Shown here one piece after another: positions 18,429 to 28,152 of a stretch of DNA of 40,753 nt. The position numbers and the translations under genes were made by a program. Origin of the DNA: Eubacterium sp. (lineage in GTDB: Bacteria > Bacillota > Clostridia > Lachnospirales > Lachnospiraceae); the NCBI GenBank assembly GCA_017539165.1, contig JAFYHN010000089.1, forward strand, positions 1 through 40,753, read 5' to 3'. Position 1 is the first letter of the stretch, and each line of letters opens with the position of its first letter. The notes beneath the pieces were generated by a model, which was given only the letters and a program-made list of their open reading frames with translations, made no database searches and was not told where the DNA came from.

Positions 18429-19700
18429 TCATTCACCTGCCTCTCTTATTATAGAACCGCCTCCAGGAAGTATTCCGTCAGGATAATCTTCCGATGTGGT
18501 CTTTCCGAGAATAGCAGTGTTCTTTCCAACTTTTACATTGTCTGGAACGGTTGAATTCTCACCTATAGTTACTAGGTCGAAAGCATATACTGCAGGCTTA
18601 TATGTGTTCTCAGCTGACTCTCCTACACCAAGTTCACAATTTTTACCGATAACTACTCCTTCTGCAAGGATAGCCTTGTCGATAATAGCGCCATCACCAA
18701 TAACTACATTATTCATGATGATAGAATCTCTTACAACAGCACCTTTTCCTATACGCACAGCTGAACCAATGACAGACTTTTCAACATTTCCATATATTTC
18801 AGTACCTTCTCCAACGATACTTTTTTGAACGTTGCTGCCTGGTGCAATATACTGTGGCGGAAGATTGTCGCTCTTTGTATAGATTCTCCAGAATTCTTCA
18901 TATAGATTGAATTCGGGGATAATATCGACAAGTTCCATATTGGCCTCCCAGTAAGAACCGAGAGTTCCAACATCCTTCCAGTAACCCTTGTAGTCGTAAG
19001 CCACAATCTTGTTTCCCTCTTCATGACACTTCGGGATAACATGCTTACCGAAATCACATGAAGGAACATCCTTCATCTCTATTAGTTTCTCTTTCAGGAG
19101 TTTCCAATTGAAGATATAGATTCCCATCGAAGCTTTGTTGCTTCTTGGATGAGCTGGCTTCTCTTCAAACTCCCGAATCACGTTATTATCATCTGTGATC
19201 ACAACTCCAAATCTACTAGCTTCCTCAATCGGAACCTGATATGTAGCTATAGTCACATCTGCACGTGATGTTTTATGGAAATCGAGCATAACCTCGTAAT
19301 CCATCTTGTAAATATGGTCTCCCGATAAAATGAGAACGTAATCCGGATCATAATAATCCATAAACTCAACATTCTGATATATCGCATTAGCAGTACCCGT
19401 GTACCAGGACGAATTCTCAGAACGCTCATATGGTGGAAGAACCGTAACACCTCCGAAGTTCCTGTCCAAATCCCAAGGCATACCAATACCGATATGCTGA
19501 TTTAAACGAAGAGGTCTGTACTGAGTAAGTACACCAACGGTATCAATCCCCGAGTTTATACAGTTACTAAGGGGGAAGTCGATAATCTTGTATTTTCCGC
19601 CGAAAGCAACTGCAGGCTTTGCAAGCTTTGCGGTGAGAACTCCCAAGCGCGAGCCCTGACCACCGGCAAGAAGCATTGCGATCATTTCCTTCTTAACCAT
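18429..19700 (-). CDS. glgC: Glucose-1-phosphate adenylyltransferase, catalytic subunit
   Basis: A 423-residue ADP-glucose pyrophosphorylase, the committed step of bacterial glycogen synthesis. It shows [20 protein letters not shown] near residues 10-29, [45 protein letters not shown] and [16 protein letters not shown], followed by the C-terminal hexapeptide-repeat beta-helix. ATG at 19700 is chosen because AAAGGAG lies 8 bases before it; the ORF could extend to 19736 but without a ribosome site. A promoter with a perfect -10 box lies about 45 bases upstream. It is translationally coupled to glgD. Glycogen synthase and branching enzyme are not in the window. Confidence 0.97.
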   Translation of the reverse strand: MVKKEMIAMLLAGGQGSRLGVLTAKLAKPAVAFGGKYKIIDFPLSNCINSGIDTVGVLTQYRPLRLNQHIGIGMPWDLDRNFGGVTVLPPYERSENSSWYTGTANAIYQNVEFMDYYDPDYVLILSGDHIYKMDYEVMLDFHKTSRADVTIATYQVPIEEASRFGVVITDDNNVIREFEEKPAHPRSNKASMGIYIFNWKLLKEKLIEMKDVPSCDFGKHVIPKCHEEGNKIVAYDYKGYWKDVGTLGSYWEANMELVDIIPEFNLYEEFWRIYTKSDNLPPQYIAPGSNVQKSIVGEGTEIYGNVEKSVIGSAVRIGKGAVVRDSIIMNNVVIGDGAIIDKAILAEGVVIGKNCELGVGESAENTYKPAVYAFDLVTIGENSTVPDNVKVGKNTAILGKTTSEDYPDGILPGGGSIIREAGE

Positions 19701-19745
19701 ACTGTCACTCCTTTTTAGCAAGATCTTGAACATCAAGTCTTTTTA

Positions 19746-19774
19746 ATTATAACACTAACTATAAAAATTTGAAA
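19746..19774 (-). promoter_or_regulatory. Candidate promoter of glgC-glgD
   Basis: On the minus strand a perfect TATAAT is preceded, at 17 bases, by TTTCAA (3/6 to the -35 consensus). The leader would be about 40 bases. The weak -35 box would fit activator control, but no activator is identified. Confidence 0.5.
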
Positions 19775-19875
19775 CACCTTTTTGGATATTTTTACTTTTT
19801 TAATTGCGATATACAAAAAATACTTGTAGCCTTTGCACAAGAGTAATTTTCGTTAACCAAAGACAAAATTTTAAA

Positions 19876-19892
19876 TATAGTTAAAAACTATA
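19876..19892. repeat. Inverted repeat in the glgC upstream region
   Basis: TATAGTT-AAA-AACTATA, a perfect 7-bp inverted repeat with a 3-base spacer, lies about 100 bases upstream of the glgC promoter. The stretch 19701-20018 has no gene. It holds the glgC promoter, this repeat, AT-rich sequence, and the terminator of the SPFH gene. The repeat could be a regulator site or chance in AT-rich DNA. Confidence 0.35.
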
Positions 19893-19951
19893 GGGATATT
19901 TGTTAATTATTACTACAATATGTCAAAAATCAGCAATTTAGTTTACATAAC

Positions 19952-19992
19952 AAAGAAGGCAAATGAGTTTAGATTGCTCATTTGCCTTCTTT
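19952..19992 (-). terminator. Terminator after the SPFH protein gene
   Basis: A long perfect stem, AAAGAAGGCAAATGAG with CTCATTTGCCTTCTTT, and a 9-base loop lie 27 bases past the SPFH stop codon. The T-tract on the minus strand is modest (within CTTTGTT); the plus strand is also T-rich. Confidence 0.8.
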
Positions 19993-20018
19993 TATTAGTT
20001 ATTTATTTAGTCAATTTG

Positions 20019-20999
20019 TCACTCTTTTGGTAACACTTTTGAATCTTCTTTTCCTGTCTTGATAGCCTCTGTAACAGCTGTTGCAAGACTTGTAACTCCT
20101 GCAAGCTCTGAAGGAATGATAAGTTTGTTAGCAGGTCCGTTAGCAGCTCTCTCAAATGTTGAAAGACCTCTTACTGCTATAGTAGCCTGTGAAGGTGAAG
20201 CTTCATTCATCATCTTAACAGCTTCAGCTTCAGCCTGCTGTACCTGACGAATTGCTTCTGCATTACCCTGAGCTCTCTGGATCGCAGCTTCACGCTGTGC
20301 CTGTGCTTCAAGAATAGCTGCCTGCTTCTTAGCCTCAGCAGCAAGGATTGTTGCTTCCTTGTCAGCTGTTGCGCGAAGGATCTTAGCTTCCTTCTCACCT
20401 TCTGAAACTGTGATAGCCGCCTGCTTCTCACCTTCAGCTCTGATGATCTGCTCACGTCTTTCACGCTCTGCCTTCATCTGTTTCTCCATTGATTCCTGGA
20501 TAGCAGCTGGTGGCATGATATTCTTAAGCTCTACACGATTAACCTTGATTCCCCATGGATCAGTAGCTTCATCAAGTGTAGCTCTCATCTTGGAGTTGAT
20601 CGTCTCACGTGATGTAAGTGTCTGATCGAGTTCAAGATCACCGATAATATTTCTAAGTGTTGTAGCTGTAAGGTTCTCGATAGCCGCTAGCGGATTCTCA
20701 ACACCGTAGCAATACAGCTTTGGATCTGTTATCTGGAAAAACAGAACTGTATCTATTCTCATTGTAACATTATCCTTTGTGATAACCGGCTGAGGCGGGA
20801 AATCAGCAACCTGCTCTTTAAGTGAAACCCTGCGGGCTACCTTATCAATAATAGGCATCTTCAAATGAAGACCAACACCCCAAGTTGCCGTATATGTTCC
20901 GAGTCTCTCGATAACATACGCATTAGCCTGTCTTACTACACGCAGTGAACTGCAAAGCAGAATAACTGCAATCACAAGAATGATTATCATTAAATACAT
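20019..20999 (-). CDS. SPFH/Band 7 (stomatin/QmcA-like) membrane scaffold protein
   Basis: A 326-residue SPFH protein. One N-terminal membrane segment (residues 2-17) is followed by the Band 7 domain: ANAYVIERLGTYTATWGVGLH, PPQPVITKDNVTMRIDTVLFFQ, ATTLRNIIGDLELDQTLTSRE and WGIKVNRVELKNIMPP. A long Ala/Glu-rich coiled coil (about 180-270) then carries AERERREQIIRAEGEKQAAI and repeated EAQAQREAAIQRAQGNAEA. These proteins form ring- or cage-like oligomers in lipid microdomains and often regulate membrane proteases. A strong AAAGGAGG site precedes the ATG. It is downstream of an NfeD gene (77-base gap), the classic SPFH-NfeD pairing, and is followed by a terminator. Confidence 0.94.
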   Translation of the reverse strand: MYLMIIILVIAVILLCSSLRVVRQANAYVIERLGTYTATWGVGLHLKMPIIDKVARRVSLKEQVADFPPQPVITKDNVTMRIDTVLFFQITDPKLYCYGVENPLAAIENLTATTLRNIIGDLELDQTLTSRETINSKMRATLDEATDPWGIKVNRVELKNIMPPAAIQESMEKQMKAERERREQIIRAEGEKQAAITVSEGEKEAKILRATADKEATILAAEAKKQAAILEAQAQREAAIQRAQGNAEAIRQVQQAEAEAVKMMNEASPSQATIAVRGLSTFERAANGPANKLIIPSELAGVTSLATAVTEAIKTGKEDSKVLPKE

Positions 21000-21076
21000 A
21001 ACAACCTATACCTCCTTTTATGCTCTCTCGTGCCATTTGCCGGTCACTTGATTTATATAAATAATCATTGCACATT

Positions 21077-21520
21077 TTAAAGCTGAAGTTCACGTCTCAC
21101 ATAGAGCTTCGTGCCTTCAATCTTTTCGATCTTTACAAGCGTTCCTGCCGGAATAACACTTCCGTCATCAGATACAGCTCTCCAGTCAACATCTCCAAGT
21201 CTTATCTTTCCCGACTTGGCATTGTTATCTATGGTTTCCAGTACCTGTTCAGTCCTGCCTATTATGCTGTCGATATTCGTCTTTTCCTGACCTATTGCCA
21301 GGTGTTTCTGAGCAAATGGTCTCATTGTCAAAAGAAGGATTGTCGATACCACAATGAAAAGCAGAATCTGCAGCCATAAAGGAGCACCCAGAAAAGCAGC
21401 AAGCGCCGCGACTAGTCCACCACCGGTAAACCAGATAGATGAAAGTCCAAGTGATATGATCTCGACTACAAGAGCAACCACTGCAACTATCAACCAGAAT
21501 GCACCATAGCTTATACTCAT
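21077..21520 (-). CDS. NfeD family membrane protein
   Basis: A 147-residue NfeD-like protein. Three hydrophobic segments (about 5-27, 28-48 and 50-70) contain the family features LGLSSIWFTGGGLVAALAAFLG and PLWLQILLFIVVSTILLLTMRP. A short C-terminal OB-fold-like domain (about 85-147) contains GKIRLGDVDWRAVSDDG, IPAGTLVKIEKIEGTKLYV. NfeD proteins pair with SPFH proteins and are thought to help assemble or anchor them. AAAGGGGG precedes the ATG. It is the first gene of the two-gene unit with the SPFH protein. Confidence 0.93.
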   Translation of the reverse strand: MSISYGAFWLIVAVVALVVEIISLGLSSIWFTGGGLVAALAAFLGAPLWLQILLFIVVSTILLLTMRPFAQKHLAIGQEKTNIDSIIGRTEQVLETIDNNAKSGKIRLGDVDWRAVSDDGSVIPAGTLVKIEKIEGTKLYVRRELQL

Positions 21521-21586
21521 AGCATATTCCCCCTTTCCAAAATGTATATCTATATGATACTAAAACCACCTCTATAATGATATAAC

Positions 21587-21600
21587 ATTTCAGGTGAAAT
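21587..21600. repeat. Palindrome upstream of the NfeD/SPFH pair
   Basis: ATTTCA-GG-TGAAAT, a 6-bp perfect inverted repeat with a 2-base centre, lies about 67 bases upstream of the NfeD start and beside AT-rich promoter-like sequence. It could be an operator; no regulator can be named. Confidence 0.35.
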
Positions 21601-21647
21601 ATCTATTTTTAATTCACTGAAAAAGCAAAATAATCAGAGTCACCCAA

Positions 21648-22799
21648 TTAGAAGAACGCCCAATGACTAAGAAGCCATCCCGGAATGACTACTATTATAA
21701 AAAATGTCCAGCAGATCAGAGTAAATGTCTTAATGAAATCTTTGCCTTTTCCCGGGTACTCTCTGACATATATCCGATAATTGATAACCGAAGCAAGTGA
21801 CCCTATAAGAGAACACAGCCCCGCAGTATCTGCGCCATATATCAGACCCGCAAAATTCTTTGAGAACGGATATAGAACTATCGATGCAGGGACATTTGAT
21901 ATAAGCTGGCTGAGTCCTATAACCCACCAGTATTCCCGTCCGGCTACAGCCTTCATGAGAAACTGCGATATTTCGGCATTTGCCACGATAGATGACGAGA
22001 ATATAAAAAAGCAGAAAAACGTAAGCAGAAGAACATAATCTACTTTAGTAAAAAGCTTTGGACTGACGATAAGTACTGTTATGATCGTGATCACTACAGC
22101 AACCGGCCAATACTTCGTTCGGCTCACTATGGTTCCAAGGATCATTATGAAAAGAAGGATATACGAAATCCTACATACCCTTCCTTCTTTAGTCCATTCA
22201 CCAGCTACTTTCCGGCTATCTATATTTATGTCTTCTTTCAGATTTTTCCTGTAAAGAACTGTTACAAATACGATCAGAAGTATTGCAGACATGATACAGA
22301 GTGGTGACATATGAAGTATAAAGTTTGCCGCATCTGTTCCGGACTGTGAATATAGGAATAGATTCTGTGGACTTCCAAACGGCATAAGAAGCGAACCTCT
22401 TATCGCAGCTATATTCTCCATTGAGATGACTGGCAGAATATAGTGTTCCCTCTCTCCTCCCCTGAAAAGAAGAATCGTAAGCGGAACAAATATGATCAGC
22501 GAAACATCATTTGTAACAAACATCGACGTGAAAAAGACACCAAATATGAGAAACAGCGATATCGCTACCATTGTTTTAAATCTTGTACTGAGCATAATGA
22601 TCGGACGGAATACATTTTCCTGCTTGAATCCCTCCAGGACTGTAAGCATCATAAAAAGAGTTCCGAGGGTATGCCAGTCGATATCCTTCAAAAGTTCTTT
22701 TGAAGGCGGGGTAATAAACATCGAGGCGATTGCTGCAATAATCGATACAGAAAGCATGATATCTTTCTTAAGTAGATCGACTATTTTCTTTTTTATCAT
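21648..22799 (-). CDS. ArsB/NhaD-like (SLC13/citrate-type) anion or ion permease
   Basis: A 383-residue integral membrane protein with about ten hydrophobic segments. It belongs to the ion transporter superfamily that contains ArsB, NhaD and citrate/SLC13 carriers. Supporting segments are DWHTLGTLFMMLTVLEGF, FVTNDVSLIIFVPLT, the turn GSPQNLFLYSQSG, and SQLISNVPASIVLYPFS, where the paired NDxS/NVPAS turns are characteristic. The substrate (dicarboxylate, arsenite, or Na+/H+ exchange) cannot be inferred. It is shorter than most members (about 420-450 residues). ATG at 22799 is chosen with GGGAGA 8 bases upstream; a TTG at 22814 overlaps that site. It stands alone between two transcription units. 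Confidence 0.82.
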   Translation of the reverse strand: MIKKKIVDLLKKDIMLSVSIIAAIASMFITPPSKELLKDIDWHTLGTLFMMLTVLEGFKQENVFRPIIMLSTRFKTMVAISLFLIFGVFFTSMFVTNDVSLIIFVPLTILLFRGGEREHYILPVISMENIAAIRGSLLMPFGSPQNLFLYSQSGTDAANFILHMSPLCIMSAILLIVFVTVLYRKNLKEDINIDSRKVAGEWTKEGRVCRISYILLFIMILGTIVSRTKYWPVAVVITIITVLIVSPKLFTKVDYVLLLTFFCFFIFSSSIVANAEISQFLMKAVAGREYWWVIGLSQLISNVPASIVLYPFSKNFAGLIYGADTAGLCSLIGSLASVINYRIYVREYPGKGKDFIKTFTLICWTFFIIVVIPGWLLSHWAFF

Positions 22800-22831
22800 T
22801 TCCATTTCTCCCAAATTCCAATAGTTTTTTC

Positions 22832-22849
22832 GAAGTATTCAAATACTTC
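22832..22849. repeat. Inverted repeat in the permease leader
   Basis: GAAGTAT-TCAA-ATACTTC, a perfect 7-bp inverted repeat, lies between the terminator of the hydratase gene and the permease start codon. There is no T-tract after it on the minus strand, so it is not a second terminator for the hydratase. It may be a leader hairpin or an operator. Confidence 0.35.
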
Positions 22850-22858
22850 AGTCCATGG

Positions 22859-22885
22859 AAAAAGAGTGCTGAAACAGCACTCTTT
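22859..22885 (-). terminator. Rho-independent terminator after the aconitase-family gene
   Basis: The perfect stem AAAGAGTGCTG/CAGCACTCTTT with a 3-base loop is followed by TTTTT on the minus strand, about 45 bases beyond the hydratase stop codon. Confidence 0.88.
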
Positions 22886-22929
22886 AAATCCATTAACGTT
22901 TTATAAAAGATATGTAATCAGTTTATTTC

Positions 22930-25239
22930 TTAGTGATCTCTGTAGTAGTTGATGAGACATCCACTTGTGATGATTGTCCTCTCGTCATCTGTAAGCTCTC
23001 CAAGCTTAAGTGATATCTCTTTCATTCCTTTATTAACAATGTATCCCTTGATTACTTCTGCCTTTTCTTCAACTGCCTTCTTAACATCCGGGATAAATAC
23101 ATAATCTCCGTTTTCGAATCCGTATGGATTATCCTGTGTTGTATCTACTGCATTCTCATCCATGATAAATGGAAGCATTCCCCAGTTGATAAGGTTTGAA
23201 CGATATCTCTTTGTCGCATATTCGCGAGCGATATTAGCCCACCCCCCAAGAACCTTCTGACATGATGCTGCCTGCTCACGAGCAGAACCGTCACCAGGTT
23301 TTACTGCATAGATCGTACTTCCGAATCCTGTGTTCTTACGATTAGCATCTGAGAACTTCTCTTTGATAGTTGTCATTACTTCTTTGATCTCAGGATATAC
23401 TTCACAAGGATGTTCATCGTTTTCACGAGCAACTTCTGCTGCATGGAACTCTTTAGCTCTTCCTACATATTCAGGATCCTTACGTGACAGAGTGAACTCA
23501 GCAAGTCCGATAGGATTTGATCTGAAACTTGAAGTCTCTCCTGAAGGAATAAGCTCATCTGTTGTAGTTACAGGATCTGTGATAACTGAGCAAACCTTGA
23601 GGAGTACATTTTCAGTAAGTTCAGGCATAGCAGGCCAAGGCTTAATATTTGGTCCCTGCTTTAGCTCTTCTTCAGGTTTAGCTTTCTGCCATCCATCGTA
23701 AACTCTGTTCTCGTAGATTGACTTGTCGAAGAAGTACTTAGGACCAGTGTACTGAACATCTATATCTGTTGCAGGTGTAAGGAATCCCTTGTTAACTGCA
23801 GTAGCTGCAATTGAACGAGCATCCATAAGAGCAACTGAACTGATCTGACCATTCTGAATCTTTGAACCTTCTCTGTTAGGGAAGTTACGTGTTGAATGTC
23901 TGATTGAAAGTGCATTATTTGCAGGAGTATCTCCGGCACCGAAGCAAGGTCCGCAGAATGCTGTCTTGATGATAGCACCTGTCTTCATGATATCTGCAGC
24001 ACGTCCGTTATTAACAAGTTCCATCATAACCGGCATACTTGCAGGATATACATCAAGAGTGAACTCATCATTTCCGATATATGATCCCTTAAGGATATCT
24101 GCAGCGTCGCAAATGTTCTCAAATCCACCACCTGCACAACCAGCGATGATTCCCTGCTCAACATAGAGCTTTCCGTCACGAATCTTATCTGTAAGTTTGA
24201 ACTCAACATCACCTGTAAGCTGCTTACGTCCATTCTCTTCACACTCATGAAGGATGTCCTTAAGATTTGCATTAAGTTCTTCTATAGTATATGTATTTGA
24301 TGGGTGGAATGGCAGAGCGATCATAGGACGGATCTTAGAAAGATCTACATATACTACTCCGTCATAGTAAGCAACATCAGCAGGCTTAAGCTCTTTATAA
24401 GCATCAGGTCTGTAATGTGTCTCGAACCAATCCTTTGTATTATCATCTGTCTTCCAGATAGAAGAAAGACATGTTGTCTCTGTTGTCATTACGTCGATTC
24501 CGATACGGAAGTCGCTTGAAAGCTTATCTACACCAGGACCAACGAATTCCATTACGCTGTTCTTAACGTATCCATTCTTAAATGTAGCTCCGATAAGTGC
24601 AAGTGCAACGTCCTGAGGACCAACACCCTTTGTTACCTCTCCATCAAGATAGATAGCAATTACCTTTGGAGACTTAACATCATAAGTTCTTCCAAGGAGC
24701 TGCTTAGCAAGCTCTCCACCACCTTCTCCGATAGCCATTGTTCCGAGAGCTCCGTAACGTGTATGGCTGTCTGAACCAAGGATCATAGCTCCGCACTCAG
24801 CAAGTTCTTCACGAGCGTACTGATGGATAACTGCCTGATGAGGAGGAACATAGATTCCGCCATACTTCTTAGCAGCAGAAAGGCCGAACATATGATCATC
24901 TTCATTTATTGTTCCACCAACTGCACAGAGTGAGTTATGGCAGTTTGTAAGAACGTAAGGGATTGGGAACTTCTCAAGCCCTGATGCCCTTGCTGTCTGA
25001 ATTATACCTACGAATGTGATATCATGTGATGTCATTTTATCGAATTTTATCTTAAGGTTTTCCTCATCGCCTGAAGTATTATGAGCATTTAAAATGCCAT
25101 TTGCGATAGTACCCTTCTTTGCCTCTTCTTTGGAAGTAGTGATTCCTTTAGAGGCAAGCTCCTGAACAACTGAATCCGAATCAGCGATAAGCTCAGTGCC
25201 ATTTAAAAGATATGCGCCAGAGTCGTATAACTTTACCAT
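22930..25239 (-). CDS. Aconitase-family Fe-S hydratase (YbhJ-like)
   Basis: A 769-residue aconitase superfamily hydratase, predicted to isomerise a tricarboxylate or hydrate a related acid. The three cluster ligands are in place: GCAGGG (C368) and CGPC (C429, C432). [20 protein letters not shown] (156-175) and NFPNREGSK (452-460) are active-site blocks, and the C-terminal swivel domain has [10 protein letters not shown] and [20 protein letters not shown]. It resembles the YbhJ-like group more than AcnA, AcnB or LeuC, so citrate may not be the substrate. AAAGGAG precedes the ATG. The gene is monocistronic, between a histidine kinase gene and its own terminator, with no citrate synthase or isocitrate dehydrogenase nearby. 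Confidence 0.9.
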   Translation of the reverse strand: MVKLYDSGAYLLNGTELIADSDSVVQELASKGITTSKEEAKKGTIANGILNAHNTSGDEENLKIKFDKMTSHDITFVGIIQTARASGLEKFPIPYVLTNCHNSLCAVGGTINEDDHMFGLSAAKKYGGIYVPPHQAVIHQYAREELAECGAMILGSDSHTRYGALGTMAIGEGGGELAKQLLGRTYDVKSPKVIAIYLDGEVTKGVGPQDVALALIGATFKNGYVKNSVMEFVGPGVDKLSSDFRIGIDVMTTETTCLSSIWKTDDNTKDWFETHYRPDAYKELKPADVAYYDGVVYVDLSKIRPMIALPFHPSNTYTIEELNANLKDILHECEENGRKQLTGDVEFKLTDKIRDGKLYVEQGIIAGCAGGGFENICDAADILKGSYIGNDEFTLDVYPASMPVMMELVNNGRAADIMKTGAIIKTAFCGPCFGAGDTPANNALSIRHSTRNFPNREGSKIQNGQISSVALMDARSIAATAVNKGFLTPATDIDVQYTGPKYFFDKSIYENRVYDGWQKAKPEEELKQGPNIKPWPAMPELTENVLLKVCSVITDPVTTTDELIPSGETSSFRSNPIGLAEFTLSRKDPEYVGRAKEFHAAEVARENDEHPCEVYPEIKEVMTTIKEKFSDANRKNTGFGSTIYAVKPGDGSAREQAASCQKVLGGWANIAREYATKRYRSNLINWGMLPFIMDENAVDTTQDNPYGFENGDYVFIPDVKKAVEEKAEVIKGYIVNKGMKEISLKLGELTDDERTIITSGCLINYYRDH

Positions 25240-25270
25240 TTTTTTCTCCTTTAATATTTCATATAGATAT

Positions 25271-25287
25271 GGTCATATCTTGTGACC
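25271..25287. repeat. Palindrome in the hydratase leader
   Basis: GGTCA-TATCTTG-TGACC, a perfect 5-bp inverted repeat with a 7-base spacer, lies about 32 bases upstream of the hydratase start codon. It has the size of a dimeric regulator site. A TATATA box sits just upstream on the minus strand, but no good -35 partner is seen. Confidence 0.35.
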
Positions 25288-25357
25288 AACCAAACTGCCC
25301 TATATACTAACACACTTTGAAGAAAAATCCAAAGACTAATTTATTAGCTCATACTGA

Positions 25358-28099
25358 TCAAGCTTTCAGTTTTCTGCACAATTCCACATATTCATCGATA
25401 AATTCTTCTGCATCACTGCAGATGAATGCTAAATCATTTTCTTTTGCAGCAAACTCATGTTTCTTTGCTCTTTCACTGAATTCCTTTAATCCCAAGGTTG
25501 CCATAGTACTTTTTATCGTGTGTGCATCTATCTCATAAGCTTTATAATCTTTTGCTTCAAGGTTTTTCTTCATTCGTTCAACTCTTTCACCACATTCAGA
25601 AGCGACATCAGAAACAATCTCCTCAAGAAGCTCTTCATCATCTGCACAATGTCCAAGGGCCATCTCATAGTCCAAACCCTTTATTGATGTAAGCCGTTTC
25701 TTTAGAGAAGACATTGTGGCATAATCATCCTCCGAACCAGTCATTGAAGCTTTATCTTCTGACGAATCTGATAAAACAGATACTTCCAACACCTTATCTT
25801 CCGGAAGCATATTCTTGACAGTCTGCTCCAGAAGCTTTGAATCCAACGGCTTTGTAAGATAATCATCAAAACCTTCATCAATATACTTCTGACGGCTTCC
25901 CGCCACTGCGTTCGCAGTAAGAACCACTGCTTTAGTATCTTTATTAAGAGAATCCTTATCTTCTCTTATAATATGCAGAGTTTCTATACCGTCAGGCTGC
26001 GGCATCATATGATCCAGTAGAAGAAGGTCGTATTTCTTCTCTTTGCATAACTCAATAGCCTGAGTACCAGAACTGCAGAGATCCGGTTTTATACCTGTTC
26101 TCTTCAGGAACAATCTTACTATTGTAAGATTAGACTTGTTATCATCCACAGCCAGAACCTTTGCGTCAGGAGCTGTGAAATCACATTCTTCAATAGCTTC
26201 ATCATACTCAACATCTGCTTTCATGAAATCATTCGTAAGCGCATCCTTACTATTATATTTCACAGGAAGATTTACCCAGAATTCCGAACCCTCTCCATAT
26301 TCGCTTTCAACTCCGAGGCTTCCGTTCATGGACTCTACTATACTTTTTACTATCGCAAGTCCAAGACCGGTACCTTCTATATTTGCATTTGCCTTAGTAT
26401 CAGCTCTTGAAAATGCATCAAACAGATTTTCCTGATCTTCTTTTCTGATACCCTTTCCGGTATCCTTTACTTTTATGTTCAAATCAAATCCATCATCGGT
26501 ATAGCTTCCTCCCAATATGAGAGCGACTGAACCTTTCTCAGTATACTTAACCGCATTAGTGATAAGATTTACAAGAATCTGTCTGATCCTGAACTCATCA
26601 CTTATAAGTTCATTTGGGATCTCATCTGTAAGCTCTGCAGTAAGTTCCAGTGATTTCTCATCAGCCCTTTCTCTAACAAGGGAAATGACATCATATAACA
26701 TATCTGACATAAAGAATCTCGTTTCATTGATCTCAAGCATTCCTGCTTCAATCTTTGAAAAATCAAGAACATCATTCACAAGCATAAGAAGCATATTTCC
26801 TGATGACTTTATACTTCTTGAATATTCTCCAATCACTTTGTCATTGTTTTCTCTAAGGATCATCTCATTCATACCTAGTATGGCATTTATCGGCGTCCTG
26901 ATTTCGTGAGACATACTTGCAAGAAATCTTGTCTTCGCTTCAGATATATCGATTGCCCGCTGCTTCTCCATATTTATTTTTCTAAGATCATCAACCTGTT
27001 GTATGACTACAAATGTAAGCAAAACTCCAAGGCCTATAACCATAGGGATTGCACCTTGTATTGTCGCACCTAAAAGAAGGAGAATAAGCTGCACTATACC
27101 GCAGATAATGAATCCAAAGAATCCAAAGAATGTGTAACGATATTCTTTGACATTTCCTTTTATCGCATCCCATAACAATACACCTATTGCTGCTACAGCC
27201 ATAGCCACCAGAATCAGATTCATAATTGTTCGGGTATTATAATACGGCAGAACACCGGTAAAATGCAGGACTGGCCATATGATGGCATTTATCGCAAACG
27301 CTATCATCATAACTGACATAAACTTCTTATATCTCCCACGTTGAAGAGAATTCAAATATATTGAAGGCGCAAAAGGAATCATATGACATAGCATATAGCT
27401 GACGAGGCCACTTACATGATTTACCCCGAACAAGAATGGAAACAGATACATATCAGTGATGATCCATGATGATAATACGAATATTCCAAGCGCGCCATAC
27501 ATCATGTCAATCTTCGTCTTATAACATATCTCAAGAACAAAACTGACTATAATGACAGCAATCGAAAAGATTAATACGATTGCAGCGAGAATCAGCGAGA
27601 TTCCCTCGCTATGGATCAGATAACTAAATGCCGCATAACGCGTACCTATAAATGCCTTAGGGACAACATGTTCGTCCTTTAATTCAGAGAGGCGTACGAT
27701 TTTTATCTCAGCACCGGAATCTGAAGTTTTAAGAGGCACCATCATATAAAATCTCTTGATTGTTCCTCCCGGTATATTAACATCTCTTTTTTCTATAAAA
27801 TCTTTTCTGAGTTCACCATTTATGTATGCAGCTGCATCTTTACGAGTGATAAAAAACAGATACTCATTATCTTTTATATTCTCTGGAAGGGTCGAATAAA
27901 CCGAATAATCACCATCTTCACTTTCTGATACTGTCCAGTTATCAAAAAAACTGACCGATTCGCCTTCCAAAACATCAGATCTGTTGATCAGTCCATAATA
28001 AATAAAAACAAAGGCATTAAAAACAAACAATAAACACAGTACTACCTTTACTGTCATAACGCTGGTTTCTAAAAGCCCTTGTTTTTTTATTTTATTCAT
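25358..28099 (-). CDS. Hybrid sensor histidine kinase with 7TM sensor, receiver and Hpt domains
   Basis: A 913-residue membrane phosphorelay protein. A transmembrane helix (about 17-37) is followed by an extracytoplasmic domain (40-155), then seven predicted membrane segments (about 165-370), a 7TMR-DISM-like architecture. Next come the HisKA domain with MSHEIRTPINAILG (H398), the ATPase domain with NLITNAVKYTEKG (N515), VKDTGKGI and EGTGLGLAIVKS, a receiver domain with VDDN (651-654) and phosphoacceptor D696 in LLLLDHMMP, and a C-terminal Hpt domain with DAHTIKSTM (H860). All phosphotransfer residues are present, so the relay His-Asp-His can occur within one chain. No output response regulator is adjacent. 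AAAGGGAG precedes the ATG. Confidence 0.95.
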   Translation of the reverse strand: MNKIKKQGLLETSVMTVKVVLCLLFVFNAFVFIYYGLINRSDVLEGESVSFFDNWTVSESEDGDYSVYSTLPENIKDNEYLFFITRKDAAAYINGELRKDFIEKRDVNIPGGTIKRFYMMVPLKTSDSGAEIKIVRLSELKDEHVVPKAFIGTRYAAFSYLIHSEGISLILAAIVLIFSIAVIIVSFVLEICYKTKIDMMYGALGIFVLSSWIITDMYLFPFLFGVNHVSGLVSYMLCHMIPFAPSIYLNSLQRGRYKKFMSVMMIAFAINAIIWPVLHFTGVLPYYNTRTIMNLILVAMAVAAIGVLLWDAIKGNVKEYRYTFFGFFGFIICGIVQLILLLLGATIQGAIPMVIGLGVLLTFVVIQQVDDLRKINMEKQRAIDISEAKTRFLASMSHEIRTPINAILGMNEMILRENNDKVIGEYSRSIKSSGNMLLMLVNDVLDFSKIEAGMLEINETRFFMSDMLYDVISLVRERADEKSLELTAELTDEIPNELISDEFRIRQILVNLITNAVKYTEKGSVALILGGSYTDDGFDLNIKVKDTGKGIRKEDQENLFDAFSRADTKANANIEGTGLGLAIVKSIVESMNGSLGVESEYGEGSEFWVNLPVKYNSKDALTNDFMKADVEYDEAIEECDFTAPDAKVLAVDDNKSNLTIVRLFLKRTGIKPDLCSSGTQAIELCKEKKYDLLLLDHMMPQPDGIETLHIIREDKDSLNKDTKAVVLTANAVAGSRQKYIDEGFDDYLTKPLDSKLLEQTVKNMLPEDKVLEVSVLSDSSEDKASMTGSEDDYATMSSLKKRLTSIKGLDYEMALGHCADDEELLEEIVSDVASECGERVERMKKNLEAKDYKAYEIDAHTIKSTMATLGLKEFSERAKKHEFAAKENDLAFICSDAEEFIDEYVELCRKLKA

Positions 28100-28127
28100 G
28101 AGTATCAGGTCTCCCTTTTGTCTACGA

Positions 28128-28149
28128 ATTATACTACATATACGATGTA
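28128..28149 (-). promoter_or_regulatory. Possible promoter and operator of the hybrid kinase gene
   Basis: A perfect TATAAT on the minus strand (28128-28133) lies 29 bases before the kinase start. Directly upstream of it is the inverted repeat TACAT-ATACG-ATGTA (28135-28149, plus-strand reading). No recognisable -35 hexamer is present, so this may need an activator, or may be chance. Confidence 0.35.
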
Positions 28150-28152
28150 CTA

